DNA from: Gaiellales bacterium
GTDB taxonomy: Bacteria > Actinomycetota > Thermoleophilia > RBG-16-64-13
Direction: 5' to 3'
Length of the DNA: 64,000 nt
Assembly: GCA_012719395.1 (NCBI GenBank)
Contig: JAAYAL010000052.1
Span: forward strand, 1 to 64,000
Part shown: in pieces, positions 45,570-55,918 of the stretch
Layout of the letters: each line of letters begins with the position of its first letter
How positions within the stretch are numbered: position 1 is the stretch's first letter
The notes under the pieces: model-generated
What the model was told of the DNA's origin: nothing
What the model saw: the letters and a program-made list of their open reading frames with translations, nothing else
Database searches by the model: none
Program-made: the position numbers and the translations under genes

Positions 45570-46619
45570 GTGCTACTCCGCGATGAGCCGCCAACCTGTC
45601 TCATGTCCCGGCTGAGTTGCCGCATACCAGTGGCAGAGTGGGATCGCCACATGGTCTTCTCCTCTTCAGACCATGACGTGGTCGAGCAAGAGACTGCGCG
45701 TGTTCTGAGCCCGCACCGGCTGTTCATCATGACCCCACATCATCGGCTCGATGCCCGTTTGGACCGTCTGCCGCTGGGGCAGGTTGAACTTGTTCGGCTC
45801 CAGTACCAAGCGGACGTGAAGGTGAAGCCGGGCGTGCTGGGCAGCCTCTACCTGGTGACACTGCCGCTGTCCGGGCGTGCTGTGCAGCAGATCGGGTCTG
45901 AGACCGTCGAGGTGAACCCGGAACGGGGATCAGTCGCCAGCGCCACTCGCGAGTTCAAGTTCAAGGCCGATGTCGAGTACACTCAGATGATATTTCGCAT
46001 CGACCGGGAGGCCCTTGAACGCCGCTGCGCTGAGGTGCTGGGCCATCCCCTCAACCAGCCGATCGATTTCGAACCCGGGGTTGACCTGCGCAGTGCCGCC
46101 GGTGAACAGTGGTTGCACATGGCGGGTTTTGTCATCGGGAGTGAGGCCTTCGTAGAGAACCTGCAGATACACAGCAGGATGGCGCAGCACCTGGAGGGGC
46201 TCGTCATCGACCTGCTGCTCACCACTCAACCGCACACGTACTCCGACGAACTGGAGCGCGGGCCCTCCTGCAGCTCACCCTACTACGTGCGGCGCGCCGA
46301 GGAGTATATGCGGACGTACCCCGGGGAGAACATCTCACTCCGGAGCCTCGCGCGAGTGGTGGGAGTGAGCGAGCGCTCGCTGTTGGCTGGTTTTCGCAAG
46401 CACCGGGGCGTGAGTCCCATGGCCATGCTGCGGGACATCCGTTTGACGGGTGTGCATGAGGCGTTGGCCCAGGCGGAGAGTCGGGAAGACACGGTCACGG
46501 ACATAGCGTTTTCGTGGGGTTTCACCCATCTCGGCTGCTTCTCGGCCGCATACCGGCGCAAGTACGGCAGAAGGCCCTCGGAGACCCTGGCGGAAGCCAA
46601 GCGCATGCGCGGGCACTGA
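45570..46619 (+). CDS. AraC-family transcriptional regulator
   Basis: C-terminal HTH ISLRSLARVVGVSERSLLAGFRKHRGVSPMAMLRDIRL...VTDIAFSWGFTHLGCFSAAYRRKYGRRPSETL; start codon uncertain. Confidence 0.9.
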   Translation: MLLRDEPPTCLMSRLSCRIPVAEWDRHMVFSSSDHDVVEQETARVLSPHRLFIMTPHHRLDARLDRLPLGQVELVRLQYQADVKVKPGVLGSLYLVTLPLSGRAVQQIGSETVEVNPERGSVASATREFKFKADVEYTQMIFRIDREALERRCAEVLGHPLNQPIDFEPGVDLRSAAGEQWLHMAGFVIGSEAFVENLQIHSRMAQHLEGLVIDLLLTTQPHTYSDELERGPSCSSPYYVRRAEEYMRTYPGENISLRSLARVVGVSERSLLAGFRKHRGVSPMAMLRDIRLTGVHEALAQAESREDTVTDIAFSWGFTHLGCFSAAYRRKYGRRPSETLAEAKRMRGH

Positions 46620-46728
46620 TCTGCCGGCGACCGGTGCCACGGTGTGCCGAGTTGTCTCCACATCGCGGATGCCGAACCGCCGGTGGGGGTCTGGAGGAGC
46701 CGAGCGCTCGGCGTCTCCTGTATTCGAT

Positions 46729-47454
46729 CTAGACGATCACGAATCTCTCGATGTGCTTGACGGCTTGCTCGGGATCGTCAATCACCTGAATCATGTCAAG
46801 GTCCTTCTGCGCGATCATGCCCTCGGCCAGCATCGTCTTCTTCAGCCAGGTGAGCAGGCCCCGCCAGTAGTCGCTTCCCATGAGGATGACGGGAAATCCC
46901 TTGATGCGTCTGGTCTGAATCAGGGTGAGTGCCTCGAAGAGCTCATCCATGGTCCCGAACCCACCCGGCATGACCACATAGGCCACGGAGCTCTTCACGA
47001 ACATGACTTTCCGGATGAAGAAGTAGTGGTAGTTGATGGATATGTTGGCGTAAGGGTTGGGCTTCTGTTCGCAGGGAAGCTGGATGTTCATCCCCACGGA
47101 AACGCCCCCGGCGTCGGCCGCGCCGCGGTTGGCCGCTTCCATGATGCCGGGACCGCCGCCGGTGATGACGTTGAACCCCGCCTGCACCAGTCTGTCGGCC
47201 AATTGGCGGGCCATCTCGTAGTAGGGGTCTTCCGGCTTGACGCGGGCCGATCCGAAGACGCTCACCGCTCGCTCCACGCGCGAGAGTGTGTCAATGGAGT
47301 CCACGAACTCGGCCATGATCCGGAAGATGCGCCATGACTCCGCGGGTTTGAGGCTGTCAAGGAGGTACTGTTTGTCATCCACGGGGGCATCTCTCCTGAA
47401 GTCGCCGGTGGTGTCCAGCTGCACGTGGGCGAACAATAGCAAGGTCGCAGGCAT
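46729..47454 (-). CDS. LOG-family (TIGR00730-like) Rossmann protein
   Basis: VFGSARVKPEDPYYEMARQLADRLVQAGFNVITGGGPGIMEAANRGA, MPGGFGTMDELFEALTLIQT (PGGxGTxxE); true start 47454 or 47424. Confidence 0.9.
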   Translation of the reverse strand: MPATLLLFAHVQLDTTGDFRRDAPVDDKQYLLDSLKPAESWRIFRIMAEFVDSIDTLSRVERAVSVFGSARVKPEDPYYEMARQLADRLVQAGFNVITGGGPGIMEAANRGAADAGGVSVGMNIQLPCEQKPNPYANISINYHYFFIRKVMFVKSSVAYVVMPGGFGTMDELFEALTLIQTRRIKGFPVILMGSDYWRGLLTWLKKTMLAEGMIAQKDLDMIQVIDDPEQAVKHIERFVIV

Positions 47455-47619
47455 TGCGACCACGAGATGGTGTGGCCCGCCGTGATCGCGTCCCGAGCAG
47501 CGAAGGCGGGTGTGTGAAAACATTGCCCTATCCGTTGCCCCCTTGTCGAACGCGGAGGGACCATCCTGTTCCAGGGTCTGTATCAGCTGCGCGCCCGTTA
47601 CCCGGACCAGTTCTGGCTG

Positions 47620-48786
47620 GTGTTCGTCGGCAATCTGGTCAGCACCATCGGTGTGAGCATGATCTGGCCCTTCATGATGATCTATGCCAGCGAGCGCCTT
47701 CATCTGCCGCTGGCCGCCGTGGCGGGCCTGATGACCGTCAACTCGGCCTTCGCCCTCGCGGGCACCTTCCTGGCCGGCACCCTGACCGACCGTGTGGGGC
47801 GCCGGGGCGTTATGATCGTGGGCCTCGCGCTGCACGGTGCGGTGTACGTCTTCCTCAGCTTCGCCCAGGCGCTGTGGATGTTCGCCCTGCTCATGGCGCT
47901 GAGCGGCCTGGTGTCTCCTGTTTACCGTGTGGGCGTGGATGCCATGGTTGCCGACCTCATCCCCCCGCTGAAGCGCGTGGACGCCTACGCCGTGCTGCGT
48001 ATGGGCAACAACGCGGGTGTGGCCATCGGCCCCAGTATCGGCGGATTCCTGGCCACCCAGTCCTACAGCACCATCTTCTACTGCGCCGCCGCCGGCCTTG
48101 CCCTCTACAGCCTGCTCACCCTCCTCTTCCTCAAGGAGACCATTCCCGCCAGGCCCGAGGCCGGGGGTGGGGCCGAGGGGCGGCTGGGCGGTTACGCGCG
48201 CGTCTTCCGCGACCGAACCTTCGTCGCCCTCTGCACCGGCTTCACCATCGTCACCATCGGCGCCTCGCTGGTGTTCGTGCTGTTGGGGCTCTACGGCAAG
48301 ACCCAGTTCTCCCTCCCCGAGAGCCGCTTCGGCCTCATCATGGCCACCAACGCCGCCATGGTGGTTGTCTTCCAGGTCATGGTGACCCGCGTGTCCCGGC
48401 GCTTCCGGCCCTACCGCGTGCTGGCGCTGGGGGCCCTGCTGTACGCGCTGGGTGTGGGAAGCGTGGCCTTGGGGGGCAGCTTCCCGGCCTTCCTGGCCAG
48501 CATGGTGGTCCTGACCTGCGGCGAGCTGCTGCTGGTGCCCACCACCTCCTCGCTGGTGGCCGATATGGCGCCGCCGGACATGCGCGGCCGCTACATGAGC
48601 ATCTACGGCCTGTCCTGGGGTATCGCCTCCGGGATCGGGCCGGTGTTCGGCGGCTTGCTGAGCGACGCCATCGCGCCTCGCGCCATCTGGGTCGGCGGCT
48701 TTGTGGTCTGTCTGGTGGGGGTGGGGGTGTTCTCCTACCTGGCGCTGCGGGGCGGCAGGGCGTCGAGGGCTTCGGCGGCGGAGTGA
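47620..48786 (+). CDS. MFS transporter
   Basis: 388 aa; 12 TM pattern, LAGTLTDRVGRRGVMIVGL; start may lie slightly upstream. Confidence 0.88.
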   Translation: MFVGNLVSTIGVSMIWPFMMIYASERLHLPLAAVAGLMTVNSAFALAGTFLAGTLTDRVGRRGVMIVGLALHGAVYVFLSFAQALWMFALLMALSGLVSPVYRVGVDAMVADLIPPLKRVDAYAVLRMGNNAGVAIGPSIGGFLATQSYSTIFYCAAAGLALYSLLTLLFLKETIPARPEAGGGAEGRLGGYARVFRDRTFVALCTGFTIVTIGASLVFVLLGLYGKTQFSLPESRFGLIMATNAAMVVVFQVMVTRVSRRFRPYRVLALGALLYALGVGSVALGGSFPAFLASMVVLTCGELLLVPTTSSLVADMAPPDMRGRYMSIYGLSWGIASGIGPVFGGLLSDAIAPRAIWVGGFVVCLVGVGVFSYLALRGGRASRASAAE

Positions 48787-48821
48787 GCGACCAAGACGGC
48801 GTCACACCCCGGGCGTGGGCA

Positions 48822-49274
48822 TCACACCCTCTCGGACAGAAGCTGCTCAAGAGCCGAGCGGAAGTGTTCACGATCTTCCTCGCCGAACGGCGGGGGGCCC
48901 TGAGTGCGCCCACCGGCCCGGCGGTGCCTCTTCTCCGCATGGCGCAGGGCCATTTCGGCGTCTATGGTGGCCGGCTGGTAGTGGTGTCCCCGCGGGCTCA
49001 CGGCACGAGCGCCTCGTCCCAGCACCATGGCTGCCAGCCCGATGTCGGCCGTGATCACGATGTCCTGGGCGGTCAGGAGCGGGACGATGGTGAAGTCGGC
49101 TGCATCGGGCCCGGAGGCCACGGAAAGGACTTCGATACCCGAGCGCCCGGCGAAACGGGCCAGGTTCTGGGACTGGTTACCGACCAGCACGATACGAAGG
49201 TGCCGGGCTCGGGCCGCCGCGATTGCCTCGCGGATGACGGGACAGGCGTCGGCGTCGACAAAGAGGGAGGTCAT
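48822..49274 (-). CDS. YaiI/YqxD (DUF188) family protein
   Basis: MTSLFVDADACPVIREAIAAARARHLRIVLVGNQSQ...VSRG-like VSPRGHHYQPATIDAEMALRH. Confidence 0.85.
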   Translation of the reverse strand: MTSLFVDADACPVIREAIAAARARHLRIVLVGNQSQNLARFAGRSGIEVLSVASGPDAADFTIVPLLTAQDIVITADIGLAAMVLGRGARAVSPRGHHYQPATIDAEMALRHAEKRHRRAGGRTQGPPPFGEEDREHFRSALEQLLSERV

Positions 49275-49321
49275 GAGCCCATTATGGCCGATGACAGGCA
49301 GCAGCGGGGGCGAACGCCCCG

Positions 49322-50200
49322 ATGTGCTCCACGTACCCGGACCTGCCGTGGCTGGGTATGATGGACCTCGTGGACGGGCCGCACACAGGAACGCTGCTGG
49401 TACCGGGGGCCACGCTTCACTATCGCGTGGCGGGCTCCGGGCCACCCTTGCTGCTCATTCCCGGCGCCGATGGTGATGCCGACACGCTGCAGGGCGTGCA
49501 GGCCGGGTTGGCGGAGCGCTACATGGTGATCACGCATGACCGGCGCGGACTGTCGCGCAGCCCGCGCCACGATCCGACGGCGCCCGTCAGCATCCTGGCT
49601 CACGGAGAGGACGCCGCTCGACTGCTGGCGGCGCTGGCCGGCGAACCGGCGGTGGTGTTCGGCACGAGCTTGGGCGGCCTCATCGCCCTCGAGATCGCCG
49701 CCCATCACGCCGATCACGCGCGGGCGGTGCTGGCCCATGAGCCTCCGGATCCTCACCTGCTGCCCCCCGACGAGTGTGCCCTCAACATCCGCCGGCAACT
49801 GGGGATGGCGGAGGTCTACCGTCGGGAGGGCGTGGCGGCGGCCATGAAACAATTCGCCGCCATGGTGCGGGCCCAGGAGGCGGCGTGGGAGCCGGACGCG
49901 CCTCGGCCGGGCTTTTCATCCGCACGGCGCGCCAACCTCGAGTTCTTCATGGCCAACGACTTCGCCGCCGTCCTGCGCCACCATGTCGATGTGGAGGCCC
50001 TCTCGGCCTCGCCGGTCACCGTTGTGCCGCTGGCGGGCCGCGATTCGGGCGACGTGTGGACCTACCGGGCCGTCCACCACCTCGCCGCCGAACTGGGCAC
50101 GGAGCCCATAGCGATGCCGGGCGGCCATAACGGTCCCGTGAACCAACCCCGGGCCTTCGCGGCGGCGTTGGGCGACATCCTTGCCGGCCTCGGCGTGTGA
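49322..50200 (+). CDS. Alpha/beta-hydrolase
   Basis: YMVITHDRRGLSRSP, AVVFGTSLGGLIALEIAAHH (GxSxG), C-terminal MPGGHNGPVNQP. Confidence 0.88.
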   Translation: MCSTYPDLPWLGMMDLVDGPHTGTLLVPGATLHYRVAGSGPPLLLIPGADGDADTLQGVQAGLAERYMVITHDRRGLSRSPRHDPTAPVSILAHGEDAARLLAALAGEPAVVFGTSLGGLIALEIAAHHADHARAVLAHEPPDPHLLPPDECALNIRRQLGMAEVYRREGVAAAMKQFAAMVRAQEAAWEPDAPRPGFSSARRANLEFFMANDFAAVLRHHVDVEALSASPVTVVPLAGRDSGDVWTYRAVHHLAAELGTEPIAMPGGHNGPVNQPRAFAAALGDILAGLGV

Positions 50201-50211
50201 AAGGCACCTGT

Positions 50212-51396
50212 GTGACGACGGACCGCACGCTTCGCGGCAGGACGGCCGTGGTCGGCATCGGCCAGACCCGCTACTACAAGCGTGGGGCCTCACCTGACCC
50301 GGAATTCAAGATGGTGCTGGAGGCCATCCTGCTGGCCTGCCGGGACGCCGGGATCGGTGTCGAGGAAATCGACGGCTTCACTTCGTTCTCCAACGACCGC
50401 AACGACCCGCCTCGCATCGCGGCGGCGCTGGGGCTGCCGGAGCTCCGTCATAGCACCATGGTCTGGGGCGGGGGTGGCGGCGGTGGTTCAGGCGCGGTGG
50501 CCAACGCCGCCGCCGCCGTGGCCGCGGGGCTGGCCGAAACGGTGGTGGTATTCCGCGGGCTGGCGCAGGGCCAGTTCCGCCGCTACGGCCAGGGTGTGCG
50601 GACGGGGAGGGCGGCGGGGGCGGAGGCGTTCACCGCCCCCTACGGGGTGCTGTCGCCGGCGCAGGGCTTCGCCATGCGGGTGCGCCGCTTCATGTGGCAA
50701 CACGACATCACGCAGAATGCCTTGCGGGCCGTTGCGCTCACCAGCTACGCGCACGCGCAACGCAACCCACGCGCGGTCATGTACGGGCGTCCCCTGACCG
50801 CCGTGGCTTACGATGCCTCGCGGTGGATCGTGGAGCCCTTCCACCTCTACGACTGCTGCCTGGAGAACGACGGGGCGGCGGCGGTGATCGTGACGTCGGC
50901 GGAGCGGGCACGGCGTACGCGACAGAAGCCGGCCTACATTCTGGCGGCGCTGCAGGGGTCGGGCTACCGGCAGGCGGCCACCGCGCACAACGCGCCCGAC
51001 TATGCCACCTCCAACTTCAAGGCCTTGGCGCCCCGGCTGTACGCCGCGGCCGGCGTGGGACCCGCAGACGTCGACGTGCTGCAGTGCTACGAGAACTTCA
51101 CCGGCGGCGTGATGATGTCCATCGTGGAGCACGGGTTCTGCAGGCCGGACGAGGTGAACGAGTTCTTCACGCCGGAGAACTTCTCCTTCGAGGGAGGGAA
51201 TCTGCCGCTCAACACCAGCGGCGGCAACCTGGCCGAGTGCTACATGCACGGGCTGGGGCTGATCATCGAGGCGGTGCGGCAGGTCCGGGGCACCAGCTGC
51301 TGCCAGGTGCCGGGGGCGAAGGTCTCCATGGTGGTCTCCGGCCCCATGGTGCAGCCGGTGTCAAGCTCCATCTACTGCGCGGAGCCCACGCCGTGA
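50212..51396 (+). CDS. Thiolase-family (SCP-x/lipid-transfer-type) acetyltransferase
   Basis: TAVVGIGQTRYYKRG, PFHLYDCCLENDGAAAVIVTSAERAR, CYENFTGGVMMSIVEHGF, LPLNTSGGNLAECYMHGLGLIIEAVRQ. Confidence 0.88.
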   Translation: MTTDRTLRGRTAVVGIGQTRYYKRGASPDPEFKMVLEAILLACRDAGIGVEEIDGFTSFSNDRNDPPRIAAALGLPELRHSTMVWGGGGGGGSGAVANAAAAVAAGLAETVVVFRGLAQGQFRRYGQGVRTGRAAGAEAFTAPYGVLSPAQGFAMRVRRFMWQHDITQNALRAVALTSYAHAQRNPRAVMYGRPLTAVAYDASRWIVEPFHLYDCCLENDGAAAVIVTSAERARRTRQKPAYILAALQGSGYRQAATAHNAPDYATSNFKALAPRLYAAAGVGPADVDVLQCYENFTGGVMMSIVEHGFCRPDEVNEFFTPENFSFEGGNLPLNTSGGNLAECYMHGLGLIIEAVRQVRGTSCCQVPGAKVSMVVSGPMVQPVSSSIYCAEPTP

Positions 51397-51899
51397 GGCA
51401 GCACCGTGACGACGTCAACCGCAGCGACCAGGATTGTCCAAGCGAGCACAGCGGCCGCCGGTACTACCTGCCGGCGGGATTGCCGGCGCCGGCTGCGGAC
51501 GGGCCGGCGGCTGAGTTCTGGGCGGCCGCCCGCCGGCACGAGCTGGTGGTGCAGCGCTGCCCCAGGTGCCGCACCTGGCAGTGGGGGCCGGAGCACATCT
51601 GTCACCACTGCCACTCGTTTGATCTCACCTACGAGCGGGTGTCGCCCCGGGGCACGGTCTACAGCTGGGAACGCAGCTGGTATTCGGTGCACCCGGCGCT
51701 GCAGCAGGCCGTGCCCTATCTCACCGTGTTGGTGGAGCTGCCGCAGGCCGGCGGCGTGCGCATGGTGGGCAACCTGCTGGGCGACCCCCTGCAGATGGTG
51801 GGCATCGGGGCGGAGGTGGAGGCGGTGTTCGAAGACCACCACGATGCCGACCCGCCATTCACCCTGGTGCAGTGGCGGATGCTGGATCAGCCGCTCTGA
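51393..51899 (+). CDS. DUF35 / OB-fold Zn-ribbon protein (thiolase partner)
   Basis: HELVVQRCPRCRTWQWGPEHICHHCHSFDLTYERVSPRGTVYSW; overlaps the thiolase stop. Confidence 0.88.
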   Translation: MRQHRDDVNRSDQDCPSEHSGRRYYLPAGLPAPAADGPAAEFWAAARRHELVVQRCPRCRTWQWGPEHICHHCHSFDLTYERVSPRGTVYSWERSWYSVHPALQQAVPYLTVLVELPQAGGVRMVGNLLGDPLQMVGIGAEVEAVFEDHHDADPPFTLVQWRMLDQPL

Positions 51900-51982
51900 A
51901 GTGGTCCCCCTGGAGCGGTCCCTCGATCCGTATGTGCGGGAAGGGACCTGCAGCACGCCCACGCTTCTCTTGACCTCCCTAA

Positions 51983-51994
51983 CCAACCGGTTGG
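51983..51994. promoter_or_regulatory. TetR-type operator palindrome
   Basis: Perfect palindrome CCAACCGGTTGG in the intergenic region upstream of the TetR gene. Confidence 0.65.
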
Positions 51995-52110
51995 ATAATG
52001 GGCAAGATCATCATGGCCGGTCTCCCCGGAGCCGTCCATGTCCCTTTGGCCGGAGGCAGAGGAGGCAGGAGCATGGTCCATATCAGGCGCTTGATAGGCT
52101 CCCGGGCGGC

Positions 52111-52821
52111 ATGAGGGGCGGACCTGCGACGAAGGTTGAGCCGTCGCCCGCCGCCGGCGACGTGGGCGGCGGTGGGGCCGCCACGGTGGTTGGCGACGGT
52201 GACGGCCGGGCCCGGCCTGTTCTTGGTGGCGAGCGAACCCCGGGAGCGCAGGCCCTGGTGGACGCCGCCCGGCGCCTGCTGGCGCGGGGCGGCTACGACG
52301 CCCTGCGGTTGGAGGCCATCGCGGCGGAGTCCGGCCAGAACAAGGCCATGATCCGCTACTGGTTCGGCGACAAGGCCGGCCTGCTGGCAGCCCTGGTGGA
52401 CGACCTCACGCATGATGCCACCACCGGCCTGCTGGAACGCGCGGAGTCGCTGCCACCCGGCGCGGGGCGGCTGCATCGGCACCTGGAGCTGGCGCGCCGG
52501 GTCATGGAACAGCCGGAATTCGCCACGTTCTTCGACGTCCTGCCCCACGCCGCGCGCGACCCTCAGCTCCGGCCCCTCATCAACGACCTGTACACCTGGT
52601 ATCGGGAGATCAACGTGCGCTGTTTCGGGGGAGAGGTCACCCCGGAGACGCGGCGCGAATACCAGGGGCTGGCCTCGCTGCTCATGGCGGCCATCGACGG
52701 CATCGCCATTCAGATCGCCCTGGACCCGGAGGGGTTCGATCCGGACCCCTGCTTACAAATACTCGAGACCTGGCTGCGCGGATCGCTCAGCCGCCTGTCA
52801 CACGAGGGGAGCGCAACGTGA
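52111..52821 (+). CDS. TetR-family regulator
   Basis: GAQALVDAARRLLARGGYDALRLEAIAAESGQNKAMIRYWFGDKAGLLAALVD HTH; overlaps the Mo-hydroxylase small subunit start. Confidence 0.9.
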   Translation: MRGGPATKVEPSPAAGDVGGGGAATVVGDGDGRARPVLGGERTPGAQALVDAARRLLARGGYDALRLEAIAAESGQNKAMIRYWFGDKAGLLAALVDDLTHDATTGLLERAESLPPGAGRLHRHLELARRVMEQPEFATFFDVLPHAARDPQLRPLINDLYTWYREINVRCFGGEVTPETRREYQGLASLLMAAIDGIAIQIALDPEGFDPDPCLQILETWLRGSLSRLSHEGSAT

Positions 52822-53387
52822 GTGACGACCTCTACCGCATCCGTCCCCGCATCAACGGGGAATGGCGGGACATCCTGGTGGGGCACGACATCCGCCCTGC
52901 CGACACCCTGGCCCACCTGCTCAAGGAGAAACTGGGCTACACCGGGCTCAAGGTCTCCTGTGACGAGGGCGCCTGCGGCGCCTGCACCGTGCTGCTGGAC
53001 GGCAAGGCCGTGCTCTCCTGCATGATGCTGGCGGTGGAGGCCGACGGCCGTGAGGTGACCACCATCGAGGGCCTTGCCGCCGACGACCCGGTGGTGACGG
53101 CCTTCGCCGAGCAGAGCGAGCCCGGCCACGGCACGGCGCTGCAGTGCGGCTACTGCACGCCGGGCTTCGTCATGACGGCCAAGGGCTTTCTGGCCGAGAA
53201 CCCGGATCCCACGGCGCAGCAGATCCGCGAGGGCCTCTCCAACAACCTCTGCCGCTGCGGCTGCTACCAGGCCATCGTGCAGGCGGTGCTGCGGGCGGCG
53301 GCCGTGATGCGCGGGGCGGTGGCCGGCGAGTGCAGGCCGGCGATGCCGGGCGGGGCCCCAGCCTCGTCCGAGGGAAGGGGGCAGTGA
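52818..53387 (+). CDS. Xanthine-oxidase-family [2Fe-2S] small subunit
   Basis: CDEGACGACTVLLDGKAVLSC and CGYCTPGFVMTAKGFLAENPDPTAQQIREGLSNNLCRCGCYQ. Confidence 0.93.
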   Translation: MSDDLYRIRPRINGEWRDILVGHDIRPADTLAHLLKEKLGYTGLKVSCDEGACGACTVLLDGKAVLSCMMLAVEADGREVTTIEGLAADDPVVTAFAEQSEPGHGTALQCGYCTPGFVMTAKGFLAENPDPTAQQIREGLSNNLCRCGCYQAIVQAVLRAAAVMRGAVAGECRPAMPGGAPASSEGRGQ

Positions 53388-55918
53388 TGGCGCAGCCGTT
53401 CGCCCGCAGGAAAGAGCGGGACTTCGTGGGCACCTACCGGCCGCGCATCGACGCCCGAGAGAAGGCCTCCGGTCAGGCCGAGTACCTGGACGACCTGGCC
53501 CTGGCCGCCCGCTTCCCCGGCCTGCTGCACATGAAGCTGCTGCGCAGCCCCTATCCGCACGCCCGCATCCTGTCGCTGGACACGGCCCGCGCCGAAGCAC
53601 TGCCCGGCGTGCACGCCGTGCTCACCTACGCCGACCCGGAGGTGGCCGCGCTCAAGCCCACTACCAGCGGCTGGACCAGCGCCAACACCGCCTCCTACGA
53701 CAAGATGTACTACCCGAACCTCAAGGACCGCCGCATCCTGGGTGACACCGCCACCTGGGCGGGCGACAAGTTCGGGGTGGCAGTGGCGGCGGAATCGATG
53801 GAGATCGCTGAGGAGGCGCTGCGTCTGCTGGATATCGAGTGGGAGCGGAAGCCCTTCGCCCTCACCACGCTGGAGGCGCTGGCGGACGCGGCGCCGGTCA
53901 TCCACCCGGAGATCAACGCGGACGGCAACGTCCTGCCCTGCGAGCCCATCGGTGGGCCGCAGTGCTTCTTGAACCGCGGCGACGTGGAAGCCGCCTTCAC
54001 CGAGGCGGCTGCAGTGGTGGAGGTGGGCTCGCGCCACCATCGCGCCAACCATTCTGTGCTCGACAGCCGGGGCTGCTTCGCCTACTGGAAGAACGACCGG
54101 CTCATCTTCTACACCAACTACTACCAGGCCGACCAGACCCGCATGTACCTGGCGCAGATGCTCGAACTGCCCCTGAACAGGGTCAGGGTCATCAACCCCT
54201 ACGCCGGGGCCCAGTTCGGGCGCTGCAACGCAGGGGAGCAGCCCTTCTTCGTGACCGCCGCCCTGCTGGCGCGGCGGACCGGGCGGCCGGTGAAGTACAA
54301 GATGTCGTTGGAGGAGGACTTCCACGACACCCGCAACGCCATCGACTACCTTCTGAAGGTGGGGGCGAAAAAGGACGGCACCATCACGGCGGCGCACTTC
54401 CGTTCTCTGGGCGACGCCGGCGGCTACTCCGATCACACCATGGCCGCCATCAAGGTGGTGGTGAAGTGGGACATCACCGAGACGCTGCTGGCCAAGATCC
54501 CCAACCTGCGCATGGATTCTTGGGCCGTCTACACCAACAAGATCCCGGGCAACTGCATGCGCAGCATCGGCAATATCCAACTGAACCTGGCCCTGGGCCT
54601 GGCTGTTGACGAGGTGGCCGAGAAGCTGGGCTTGGACCCGGTGGAGGTGGCCGTACGCAGCTTCTCCCACGAGTGGGAAGATTTGCCCAATCGCAGCGTG
54701 GAGGCAGTGCTCCGGGAGGGCGCCCGCCGCATCGGCTGGGCGGGACGGCATGCCCCCGGGCAGGGCGGCTGGTGCGAGGGGACCAAGAAGCGGGGACTGG
54801 GTTTCTCCGTGCACAGCTGCTGGCACGCCGCCTGGCAGGAGCAGATCCGCGGCGATGTCCAAGTGACGGTCAAGATCAACCCCGATCTCTCGGTCATCCT
54901 GCAGGCGCCCATGGTGGAGACAGGCGTGGGCTCCAACAGCTGCGTGGTCCTGGCCTGCGCCGAGCACCTGAAGTTCCTGGGGGTGACCCCGGAGGACGTG
55001 CAGTGGATCTCCCGGCCGGACACGGAGACCGGGGTGAAAGACATGGTGCAGACGGACAGCTCGGTGTCGTACCTGCAGGCGGAGCTCATGCCGCTGGTGG
55101 CGGAGCAGGTGGCGGCCAAGATCCGCGCCATGGCGGCGCCGGCGCTGGAGACGGCACCGGATGAACTGACAGTGGCGGACGGCCGCGTCTTCGTGACCGT
55201 GGATCCGGGGCGCGGGCTCTCCGTGCGCGACGTGCTGTGGAACGACACGCTGGTGCCCATCACCGTGACCGTGGCCCGGAACGCCCCGGAGGAAGCCACC
55301 GGCATCCCCTACATGGCCACCTTCGCCGAGGTGGAGGTGGACACGGCCACCGGCAAGGTGGACATCCTGCGGCTGGTGGTCCTGCACGATGCGGGCACGG
55401 TCATGTACGCCTCCGGTGCCGAGGGTCAGCAGATAGGCGGGCAGTGCACCGGTATCGGCGAAAGCCTCTACGAAGAGATCGTGTACGACCGCGCCAGCGG
55501 CGTCCCGCTCAACTTCAACTTCGTGGACTACGGCATCCCCACCATGGTCGACTTCCCCCCGGTGGAGCCGGTACTGCTGGAGGTGTGGGAGGGGGCGGGC
55601 GAGTATGGTGCCTGCGGCATCGGAGAGGGAGCGCCGGCGGCCACCCCCCGTGCCATCCTCAACGCCATCTATAACGCCATCGGCGTGCGCATCGACGATA
55701 TCCCGGTCAAGCCGGAGAAGGTGCTGGCCGCCCTGGCGGAGGCCGAAGCCGGGCGCGACCGGGCGGCGGTGCTTACCGCCGAGATCCGGGCGGAGCTGGC
55801 GCAGGCGGCCCAGGTGGCCGAGCGCTGCGGGGTGTGCGACCTGGCGCCCGAGTTCCAGGAGGCGGCCGCAGAGGCTTCCGGCGGCCCCCAGGATCCGAAC
55901 GCGGAGGTGGCGCCGTGA
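53387..55918 (+). CDS. Xanthine-oxidase-family molybdopterin large subunit
   Basis: RIDAREKASGQAEYLDDL, GAQFGRCNAGEQPFFVTAALLARRTGRPVKYKMSLEEDF, C-terminal GACGIGEGAPAATPRAILNAIYNAIG (catalytic Glu). Confidence 0.93.
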   Translation: MAQPFARRKERDFVGTYRPRIDAREKASGQAEYLDDLALAARFPGLLHMKLLRSPYPHARILSLDTARAEALPGVHAVLTYADPEVAALKPTTSGWTSANTASYDKMYYPNLKDRRILGDTATWAGDKFGVAVAAESMEIAEEALRLLDIEWERKPFALTTLEALADAAPVIHPEINADGNVLPCEPIGGPQCFLNRGDVEAAFTEAAAVVEVGSRHHRANHSVLDSRGCFAYWKNDRLIFYTNYYQADQTRMYLAQMLELPLNRVRVINPYAGAQFGRCNAGEQPFFVTAALLARRTGRPVKYKMSLEEDFHDTRNAIDYLLKVGAKKDGTITAAHFRSLGDAGGYSDHTMAAIKVVVKWDITETLLAKIPNLRMDSWAVYTNKIPGNCMRSIGNIQLNLALGLAVDEVAEKLGLDPVEVAVRSFSHEWEDLPNRSVEAVLREGARRIGWAGRHAPGQGGWCEGTKKRGLGFSVHSCWHAAWQEQIRGDVQVTVKINPDLSVILQAPMVETGVGSNSCVVLACAEHLKFLGVTPEDVQWISRPDTETGVKDMVQTDSSVSYLQAELMPLVAEQVAAKIRAMAAPALETAPDELTVADGRVFVTVDPGRGLSVRDVLWNDTLVPITVTVARNAPEEATGIPYMATFAEVEVDTATGKVDILRLVVLHDAGTVMYASGAEGQQIGGQCTGIGESLYEEIVYDRASGVPLNFNFVDYGIPTMVDFPPVEPVLLEVWEGAGEYGACGIGEGAPAATPRAILNAIYNAIGVRIDDIPVKPEKVLAALAEAEAGRDRAAVLTAEIRAELAQAAQVAERCGVCDLAPEFQEAAAEASGGPQDPNAEVAP

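Noticed and set aside
47454-49361. 635-aa plus-strand ORF overlapping the MFS and DUF188 genes
   Set aside because: Out-of-frame reading of the MFS gene with Pro/Arg/Gly-rich sequence; the in-frame MFS translation is convincing.
53264-55387. 707-aa minus-strand ORF opposite the Mo-hydroxylase large subunit
   Set aside because: Shadow ORF from third-position GC bias; no recognisable motifs.
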